Assembly (NCBI RefSeq): GCF_000472385.1
Contig: NZ_AWZU01000005.1
Location: 190,363-254,362 of the forward strand
Direction: 5' to 3'
Source: Bradyrhizobium sp. ARR65
Lineage (GTDB): Bacteria; Pseudomonadota; Alphaproteobacteria; Rhizobiales; Xanthobacteraceae
Length of the DNA: 64,000 nt
The position numbers were made by a program, and so were the translations under genes. The notes below the pieces were generated by a model. That model did no database searches and was not told the origin of the DNA. It saw only the letters and a list, made by a program, of their open reading frames with translations. This document shows, piece by piece, positions 57,082 through 64,000 of the stretch (position 1 is the first letter of the stretch; each line of letters begins with the position of its first letter).

Positions 57082-57108
57082 TTGGCACTCTTCCTCTCAA
57101 AGTGCCAA
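57082..57108 (+). promoter_or_regulatory. CIRCE operator (HrcA site) upstream of groESL copy 2
   Basis: TTGGCACTC, exactly 9 nt, AAGTGCCAA: an inverted repeat with one mismatch and the canonical spacing, 116 bp upstream of the groES start. HrcA bound here would hold the operon down until heat. hrcA is not in the window, so the chromosomal repressor must act in trans. Confidence 0.88.
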
Positions 57109-57223
57109 AAATTTTCCGTCACCCTCTTGAACGGTTCCTGTTCTTTCCTAGTTCGTTTCTCGCCCCGGGGCTGGTTCCAGCCCGGGTCCTATGACATCGC
57201 TGACCTACAGAAGGAGGATGTGC

Positions 57224-57538
57224 ATGCATTTCCGTCCGCTGCATGACCGTGTGCTCGTGCGCCGCATTGATGCCGAGGAGAAGACCGCCGGCGGCATCAT
57301 CATTCCCGACACCGCAAAGGAGAAACCGCAGGAGGGCGAGATTATCGCTGCCGGCCCCGGCGCGCGGAATGAGCAAGGCCAATTGGTCCCCCTCGACGTG
57401 AAGGCTGGGGACCGAGTCTTGTTCGGCAAATGGTCCGGGACCGAGGTGAAGATCGATGGCCAGGATCTCCTGATTATGAAGGAGAGCGATCTTCTGGGTA
57501 TCGTCGAACACAGCGGCAAGTTGAAGAAGGCGGCCTGA
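57224..57538 (+). CDS. groES: GroES co-chaperonin (copy 2)
   Basis: 104 residues from the ATG at 57224 (AAGGAGGATGTGC box). [46 protein letters not shown]; mobile loop at [23 protein letters not shown]-terminal end [14 protein letters not shown]. It differs clearly from copy 1 (KSPGG loop), so they are not recent duplicates. It sits 45 bp upstream of groEL copy 2. Confidence 0.97.
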   Translation: MHFRPLHDRVLVRRIDAEEKTAGGIIIPDTAKEKPQEGEIIAAGPGARNEQGQLVPLDVKAGDRVLFGKWSGTEVKIDGQDLLIMKESDLLGIVEHSGKLKKAA

Positions 57539-59203
<1,665 letters not shown>

Positions 59204-59211
59204 CAAGACTG

Positions 59212-59237
59212 GCGCCCGGCCGCCGACGGCCGGGCGC
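59212..59237 (+). terminator. Strong GC hairpin after groEL copy 2
   Basis: GCGCCCGGCCG and CGGCCGGGCGC (11-bp perfect stem, 4-nt loop) start 9 bp after the stop. No clear T-run, so termination may need Rho, but the stem is strong. Confidence 0.6.
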
Positions 59238-59637
59238 GCTGTCAACGGCAGCACCGATCAATCCGCCAATCCAATTGACGGCGGAATCAATATCCCTCGG
59301 AAGAGCTTCCGTGCTGATTCGCATGCAGCCATTTGCCGTTGAAAAAGACCGGCGCGAGCCGACCACTTGCGGAGGCGGCGTGGGCCGCATCGATCTCTCC
59401 AAATCCGCGGGTCTTTGGCGATTTGCGGTCCTGCCGACATCCATGTCGTCGCAATGGATCGGCCAAGTCTTTCGATTGGCGTCATGATCGCGACAGCCGG
59501 GCGGGGAGGCAATGACCGAACCATTTTTTCTTGAGCCGTGCCGAGATGAAAGGTGTGTGCCCCTGTTGTGCCCCGGACATTTCGGGGCACACTCGCGGGG
59601 AAAGTAATCTTCTAAATTATTGAACTTATTTAGTTAA
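59238..59637. other. Right end of the island, no gene; hairpin 59567-59591
   Basis: About 400 bp without a supportable gene. TGTGCCCCG (59567-59575) and CGGGGCACA (59583-59591) form a 9-bp stem near the tRNA. The last 40 bp are AT-rich (TTCTAAATTATTGAACTTATTTAG), typical next to integration sites. A tRNA-end terminator is possible. Confidence 0.4.
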
Positions 59638-59712
59638 TGGTGGGCGCACAAGGGATCGAACCTTGGACCTCTCCCGTGTGAAGGGAACGCTCTCCCGCTG
59701 AGCTATGCGCCC
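59638..59712 (-). tRNA. tRNA-Val (anticodon CAC), island attachment gene
   Basis: 75 nt including an encoded CCA. Acceptor GGGCGCA pairs with TGCGCCC; the D arm is AGCTCAGCGGGAGAGC; the anticodon stem-loop has TTCCC, loop TTCACAC with CAC at 34-36, GGGAG; the T arm is GGTTCGATCC. Decodes GUG. Its 3' half (59640-59679) is duplicated at 35688-35727, so this is where the island integrated, and the island supplies an intact 3' end so the gene stays functional. The USDA110 symbiosis island is known to use a Val-tRNA target as well. Confidence 0.95.
59640..59679. repeat. Right attachment repeat inside tRNA-Val
   Basis: Identical 40 bp to 35688-35727. It spans the anticodon loop to the 3' end of the tRNA. 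The island lies on the 3' side of the tRNA, the usual geometry for tyrosine-integrase elements. Confidence 0.85.
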
Positions 59713-59840
59713 GGGAATGTCGCGCATTGTCAAAGGCCTGGCAGACAGGCCGGCCAGACCATGCACGGCAGCAATCAGAGCCCGCGATTTACGAAGCCCG
59801 ACCCGTCAGTGTCAAGGCAAATACGGCCCAAAAGCCGCGC

Positions 59841-61127
59841 TCACGCGCCCTGCTGGCGGGCGCGGGAGGCGTGCGCCTGCAGCGCACGGATGCGCTCGGC
59901 CAGTGTGCCGCCCTGCGATGTGCCGGCGCCGGGCGCCGCGCCGTTGGCGACAGGCGCCCCATTGGTCTGCTTGGGCTGCTTGGCCGGCTCGGCGGCCAGC
60001 ATGGCCTCGATCGGCGAGTTCGGCCCCTCGAGCTGCATCGCGAGCTTGGCGACTTCCGCGGCGATGTCGTTGATGCGCTCGCGCAGCAGCGCATTTTCCA
60101 TGCGCTCGGTCGCCCATGAGCTTTCGGCCTGCTGCTGAATGGTGTTGATGTCGCGCTGCAACTTGGCGCGCTCGTCGCGGGCGATGCGCAACTGCTCCTC
60201 GAGGGCGGCCTTTTCCGTCTTCAGCTTTTCCACGGCCGCCCCTTGGCCGCTGCCGCTCTGGCTGACCTGCTCGCGCAGCTCGCCCAGGGCGCGTTCGGCG
60301 ATCTCGTTGGCCTTGCGCAACTGGTCGTTTTCATAATCGCGTTCGGCGAGCAGCTTGCCTTGCGCGGCGAGACGGGTCTCCAGATCGTTGACGCGATTGG
60401 AGAGCATCTCGGCTTCCTTGACCTGGGCGACCAGTTGGCGGTCGAGATCGGTGACACGCTGGCTCAAATTCTCGACGCGGTCACGCGCCTCGACCAGTTC
60501 CCGCGTCGCGGTTTCCGAGTCGGAACGCTCCCGCGCGAGTCGCGCTTGCGTTGCGGCAAACTCCTTCTCGGCGTTCCCGACGCGGCTCTTCAATTCTTCG
60601 ATCTGTGCCCGCACCGCGACCAGCTCGACCTGGCGGGTATCCGCCACCATCGAACGATCGCTCAGTTCGGCGGTGAGCTTGGCGAGCTCGTTCTGCTTGT
60701 CGGCGAGCGCCTTCTCGGCCTGGCGCAGCGCCTCGCTGCGCGCCGCAAATTCCTCTTCCGTCGCGCGCAACTGATCCTTCAGCGCCTTCTCGCGGGCTTC
60801 GAGGGCGAAGATCGTGGCGTTCTTCTCGCCGAGCTCGATCTTCATGCGGTTGATCGCATCGGTCTTCTTGCCGAGTTCGGCGAGCTGGCTGGTCGTCTTG
60901 TGCTTGAGCTGTTCGACGCTCATTTCCAGCCGCCGCGCCGACATCGCAAATTCCGCGCGCAACTGGTCCTTGTCCGCCTGGATTTCCGCCATCGACAGGG
61001 GGGTGGCTGCCTCGAGCCGGCGCGTGGTCAGCCGCACCGCGCGGTTGTGCACCAGCGGCACGATCATCAGCCCGCACAGCATCGAGATCAGGAAACCGAT
61101 CGCGCCATACATGATCGGTTCGATCAT
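59841..61127 (-). CDS. Membrane-anchored coiled-coil protein
   Basis: 428 residues from MIEPIMYG. One N-terminal transmembrane helix (GAIGFLISMLCGLMIVPLVH) is followed by about 330 residues of near-continuous heptad-rich coiled coil (KDQLRAEFAMSARRLEMSVEQLKHKTTSQLAELGKKTD..., RVENLSQRVTDLDRQLVAQVKEAEMLSNRVNDLE) and an Ala/Pro/Gly-rich linker with a short basic end. It should project into the cytoplasm or periplasm as a rod. Similar orphan proteins are widespread in Nitrobacteraceae; function unknown. It is outside the island. Confidence 0.8.
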   Translation of the reverse strand: MIEPIMYGAIGFLISMLCGLMIVPLVHNRAVRLTTRRLEAATPLSMAEIQADKDQLRAEFAMSARRLEMSVEQLKHKTTSQLAELGKKTDAINRMKIELGEKNATIFALEAREKALKDQLRATEEEFAARSEALRQAEKALADKQNELAKLTAELSDRSMVADTRQVELVAVRAQIEELKSRVGNAEKEFAATQARLARERSDSETATRELVEARDRVENLSQRVTDLDRQLVAQVKEAEMLSNRVNDLETRLAAQGKLLAERDYENDQLRKANEIAERALGELREQVSQSGSGQGAAVEKLKTEKAALEEQLRIARDERAKLQRDINTIQQQAESSWATERMENALLRERINDIAAEVAKLAMQLEGPNSPIEAMLAAEPAKQPKQTNGAPVANGAAPGAGTSQGGTLAERIRALQAHASRARQQGA

Positions 61128-61300
61128 GAACACGTCCTCGCAAAAGGAGATTTACGAAATCACAATGCACAAGCGAGGCGCAAAACGCCAGCCCGTTGGC
61201 GCATTAACGTGAACTTCCGACCAGGGTTCTCGGCAGGATTCTTGGCCTGGATCATGATCCGACGAGACGGGACCGGATCATGATCTCATCTCGTTGTTTG

Positions 61301-61347
61301 AGCATGATCTTTTCGGAAAACCGGTTTCCACTTTTCCGGATCATGCT
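61301..61347. repeat. Dispersed AGCATGATC/GATCATGCT palindrome
   Basis: AGCATGATC at 61301 and GATCATGCT at 61339, with an inner TTTTCGGAAAACCGG...CCACTTTTCCGG stem. A close pair, GGATCATGAT, lies just upstream (61254-61284). This element is dispersed in many alphaproteobacterial genomes. Confidence 0.7.
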
Positions 61348-61521
61348 CCAAGTCTGAGGCCGTGATGCGACCGGCAGCCTCGCGTGAAGCCGCAGAATGC
61401 AGACAGATTTCCCTCACGACAAACGCGGAAGCGTTTGTGCACGGATGATGTCCGGTCACAAGCCGCAGCGCGGCGGCGCTTCAGCTTGATCGCCGCCAAA
61501 TGCGCTTGGGCTGAGGCACGG

Positions 61522-62127
61522 TCAGAACGGGTTCCAGGTCGCGCGCGGGGTATATTTGAGATAGCCGACATTGGCGCCCAGGCGCAGGCCGATTCCGGAG
61601 CGGATCGGCACCAGCACGATGCCGTTCGCGGTAAGCGCGGTCATGCCGAAGCCGCCGACGATGTAAGCGGAGCCGTCGATGCCGACGAAGCGCTGGTAGA
61701 TCGCGCCGGTCGAGGGCAGGTTATAGACCAGCGTCATGGTGCGGGCTCCGTCACCGCCCCAATCGAAGCCGACCGACGGCCCTTGCCAATAGACCTTCAG
61801 GTCGCCGGCATTCTTGGTGTAGAGGGTGCCCTCGCCATACCTCAAGCCCGCGACAAAGGCGCCCGAGCCTTCCTCACCCAGAACATAGCCGTTCGGCAGA
61901 CCCCACTGGCTGACCGCACGCTCGATGACGGATGCCAGTCCCCGCGAGACATTGCCGAAGAAGCGATGGCCGGCAGAGACCAGTTCGTCCGGCCCATAAG
62001 TGTTCGGACTCGGCGTGCGTTGCGGCGGCGGCAGGTCGGACGGCGCCGTCTGCTGGGCAGATGCGGGCGCCACCCAGCACATCAACGCCGCGAGCGTCAC
62101 CGCGGCCAGGCGTGAAACCAAGCTCAT
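61522..62127 (-). CDS. DUF1134 / EipA-like envelope protein
   Basis: 201 residues with a signal peptide (LAAVTLAALMCWVAPASAQ). DUF1134 core: YGPDELVSAGHRFFGNVSRGLASVIERAVSQWGLPNGYVLGEEGSGAFVAGLRYGEGTLYTKNAGDLKVYWQGPSVGFDWGGDGARTM..., ending VGYLKYTPRATWNPF. The family includes Brucella EipA, a periplasmic protein needed for envelope integrity. It is exported by Sec. Divergent from the YHS-protein gene. Confidence 0.88.
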   Translation of the reverse strand: MSLVSRLAAVTLAALMCWVAPASAQQTAPSDLPPPQRTPSPNTYGPDELVSAGHRFFGNVSRGLASVIERAVSQWGLPNGYVLGEEGSGAFVAGLRYGEGTLYTKNAGDLKVYWQGPSVGFDWGGDGARTMTLVYNLPSTGAIYQRFVGIDGSAYIVGGFGMTALTANGIVLVPIRSGIGLRLGANVGYLKYTPRATWNPF

Positions 62128-62237
62128 GAAGAAGACCCCATCGAAATACCGGTCGCCGCCTTAACCTGACGCCAACAGCAAGGCTCTAGCTTGCGACACA
62201 GTGTCCCCTAGACGACAAGACTTTATCGGCACGAACT

Positions 62238-62741
62238 ATGACGGCACAACGGCAAGAAAGATACGTCTGGCGCCCCGGAATCGCCGTTATCACGCTTTTG
62301 GCGGTCTTCTGTGCTGCATACAACGACGTCGCAAGCGGCGCAGCAACCACCGAGCGCATCATCACCAATCGCTTCAGCGGACTCGCCATCGAGGGCTTCG
62401 ATCCCGTCGCCTATTTCGTCGACGGCCGTTCCGTGCTCGGCCTGCCGGAGTTCGAGGCTTGGGAAGAGGGCGTCGTTTGGCGTTTTCATAACGAAGGCAA
62501 CCGTGCCTCCTTCCTCGCTCATCCGGAAATCTACGGGCCCCAGTTCGGCGGCTACGATCCCGTCGACATCGCGCGCGGCGTCGCGGTGGCCGGCAATCCG
62601 CGGTTTTGGCTGATCGCAGGTGAGCGACTCTACCTGTTCGGTTTTGAGGCCAATCGCGCGGCCTTTGCCGCCGACCCGAAAGGTTTCATCGGCAAAGCGC
62701 AAGCGCGCTGGCCGTCGCTCAAGCGGCAGCTCGCGCAGTAG
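62238..62741 (+). CDS. YHS-domain secreted protein
   Basis: 167 residues with an N-terminal hydrophobic signal or anchor (PGIAVITLLAVFCAAYNDVASG). YHS-type core: GLAIEGFDPVAYFVDGRSVLGLPEFEAWEEGVVWRFHNEGNRASFLAHPEIYGPQFGGYDPVDIARG, which recalls copper/metal-related YHS proteins but lacks the classic Cys. The GYDPV motif after YGPQFGG is typical. Role unknown; metal or small-molecule binding is an inference. Confidence 0.8.
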   Translation: MTAQRQERYVWRPGIAVITLLAVFCAAYNDVASGAATTERIITNRFSGLAIEGFDPVAYFVDGRSVLGLPEFEAWEEGVVWRFHNEGNRASFLAHPEIYGPQFGGYDPVDIARGVAVAGNPRFWLIAGERLYLFGFEANRAAFAADPKGFIGKAQARWPSLKRQLAQ

Positions 62742-62885
62742 CGCGCCAGCAGGATCGGCCGATTCGATCATCGGGGCGGGTTGGCAGTCCGCGCGGCCCC
62801 AGTGTATCAAGCCTGAAGCTCTCGCGCGATTCGTCGCCCGCGGATCTCGCTCGCGGATCTCTTGGGAAAAGCTTTGGGGAATCTC

Positions 62886-63533
62886 ATGTCTGGCCCTTCG
62901 ACACCCGGTCCCGCTCCCGACGCGCTCGAACTCGCCGCACTGTTGTGCTCGCGGGTTTGCCACGACCTGATCAGCCCCGTGGGCGCCATCGTCAACGGGC
63001 TGGAGGTGCTGGATGACAATCCCAAGCCCGAGGATCGCGACTTCGCGCTGGATTTGATTCGCAAGAGCGCCAAGACCGCTTCCGCGCGGCTGCAGTTCTG
63101 TCGTCTGGCGTTCGGCGCGGCCGGATCCGCCGGCGCGCAGATCGACCTCGGCGATGCCCAGGCGATGGCCCGTGGTCATATCGAGGACGGCAAGACCAGC
63201 ATCGTCTGGAACCTGCCGCGGGTGTTGCTCCCCAAGAACCGGGTCAAGCTCCTGCTCAACATGTTGATCATCGCGCAGCAGACCATACCGCGCGGCGGCA
63301 CGCTCACCGTCGATCCGATCGGCGAGGGCGAGTCGATGAGCTTTCGCGTGACCGCCTCGGGCCTCAACGCGCGACTGCCGCACAACATCGCCGAACTCTT
63401 GAGCGCGAGCCAGCCGCCGGCCGCTGACGCGCATGCGGTGCAGCCCTATTACACGCGGCTGCTGGCGCAGGCCTGCGGCTTGAGCGTCAAGCTCGCGCCG
63501 GAGGGCGAGGCAGTGGTCGTCACCGCCGCATAG
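62886..63533 (+). CDS. chpT: Histidine phosphotransferase ChpT
   Basis: 215 residues from MSGPST. Phosphoacceptor His is in SRVCHDLISPVGAIVNGLEVLDD (H near 31), in the DHp-like helix; the C-terminal degenerate HATPase-like fold lacks ATP motifs (LLLNMLIIAQQTIPRGG). ChpT carries phosphate from CckA to CtrA and CpdR in alphaproteobacteria, controlling cell cycle and motility. It lies just upstream of cheA. Confidence 0.9.
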   Translation: MSGPSTPGPAPDALELAALLCSRVCHDLISPVGAIVNGLEVLDDNPKPEDRDFALDLIRKSAKTASARLQFCRLAFGAAGSAGAQIDLGDAQAMARGHIEDGKTSIVWNLPRVLLPKNRVKLLLNMLIIAQQTIPRGGTLTVDPIGEGESMSFRVTASGLNARLPHNIAELLSASQPPAADAHAVQPYYTRLLAQACGLSVKLAPEGEAVVVTAA

Positions 63534-63550
63534 CCCTATTGCGTCAATAG

Positions 63551-63632
63551 ACCCTCATGGTGGGGAGGCGCGTAAGCGCCGTCTCGAACCATGAGGCCGC
63601 TGTGCCGATTTCCCGGCCACCTCCTTCGAGAC
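63551..63632. repeat. Diverged CCTCATGGTGGGG repeat
   Basis: CCCTCATGGT and ACCATGAGG arms with GGCGCGTAAGCGCC inside and CTTCGAGACGC at the end. It is in the chpT-cheA gap (63534-63821), otherwise a promoter region, and belongs to the 12334 and 24041 family. Confidence 0.5.
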
Positions 63633-63821
63633 GCACAAGCCCGAAACAGGGTTAATCAGAGGTTGAGAAATCTCCGTAGATCTGTTGCGGCGATCTTATC
63701 TCTTTATTGAGCCCATTCGTTTCCGGTTACTCAACCAATATTAAACGCTTTGCGGAGAAGCTGGCCGCATTCCTGAGTGGCGCGCCGAGTTCGCGCGCCG
63801 TCGCGTACAAAGGCCAGTTTC

Positions 63822-64000
63822 ATGGATGATCTGTTGCGGGAGTTTTTGACGGAGACCAGCGAGAGCCTGGACACCGTCGACAATCAGCTGGTGAAGTTCG
63901 AGCAGGAGCCGAACAACGCCAAGATCCTGGATAACATCTTCCGCCTGGTGCACACGATCAAGGGGACCTGCGGCTTTTTGGGGCTGCCGCGGCTGGAAGC
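63822..64000 (+). CDS. cheA: CheA chemotaxis kinase, N-terminus (cut by window end)
   Basis: The first 59 or so codons are visible: MDDLLREFLTETSESLDTVDNQLVKFEQEP then ILDNIFRLVHTIKGTCGFLGLPRLE. This is the P1 Hpt domain, with the phosphorylated His in the HTIKG motif. The protein continues past the window. It would be autophosphorylated and pass phosphate to CheY/CheB. Confidence 0.85.
   Translation, partial: MDDLLREFLTETSESLDTVDNQLVKFEQEPNNAKILDNIFRLVHTIKGTCGFLGLPRLE

Overview
High-GC DNA with an alphaproteobacterial gene set (ChpT phosphotransferase, an EipA/DUF1134 envelope protein, short RHH-less PutA, a ROSE thermometer upstream of an hsp20 gene, dispersed 'GTCATTGCGAG' and 'GATCATGC' palindromes) points to Nitrobacteraceae, most likely Bradyrhizobium. 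Species is not assigned from sequence alone.

Layout. (A) 1-35.6 kb is chromosomal backbone rich in metabolic genes: a CxxCH secreted protein, a CaiB-type CoA transferase, PutA, a cold-shock protein, the periplasmic sulfite dehydrogenase pair SorAB, a membrane cytochrome-b/ferredoxin/adenylate-cyclase fusion, a GT39-type glycosyltransferase, the YcjX/DUF697 pair, a hemolysin-III-like protein, two SDRs (the second divergent from a MarR regulator across a perfect palindrome), then a catabolic block at 18.1-29.5 kb. That block holds a benzoylformate-decarboxylase-like enzyme, a hydratase/CoA-transferase/acyl-CoA-dehydrogenase operon under a LysR regulator, a two-subunit sulfo/phosphonopyruvate decarboxylase, two tandem CYP153-type P450s and an isovaleryl-CoA-dehydrogenase-like enzyme. 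A patatin lipoprotein, DUF2927 protein, L,D-transpeptidase, another ThDP enzyme, a PD-(D/E)XK-like protein and two small proteins follow.

(B) 35,688-59,679 is a genomic island of about 24 kb. A 40-bp perfect direct repeat lies at each end. The right copy is the 3' half of an intact tRNA-Val(CAC); the left is an orphan tRNA 3' fragment. Just inside the left end lie remnants of two different tyrosine integrases and a broken helix-turn-helix gene; an IS256-type transposase fragment lies further in. The cargo is strongly biased to protein quality control and stress: four Hsp20 proteins, an rpoH-groES-groEL operon, a second groESL preceded by a CIRCE operator, an hsp20 behind a ROSE RNA thermometer, a prolyl-oligopeptidase, a GreA-type factor, a KaiC-like ATPase overlapping a hybrid histidine kinase, a MarC-family membrane protein, a GT4 glycosyltransferase and several small unknown proteins. 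I read it as a horizontally acquired, now immobile, heat/stress-tolerance island. It uses three classic rhizobial heat-shock control modes: sigma-32, HrcA/CIRCE and ROSE.

(C) 59.7-64 kb returns to backbone: tRNA-Val, a coiled-coil membrane protein, EipA-like protein, YHS-domain protein, ChpT and the start of CheA.

The most unusual items are the proteostasis island itself, its mixed regulation, the KaiC/kinase pair without KaiB, a small winged-helix gene interrupted by an in-frame TGA, and the heme/Fe-S cyclase fusion. No CRISPR array, rRNA or intact transposon was seen.
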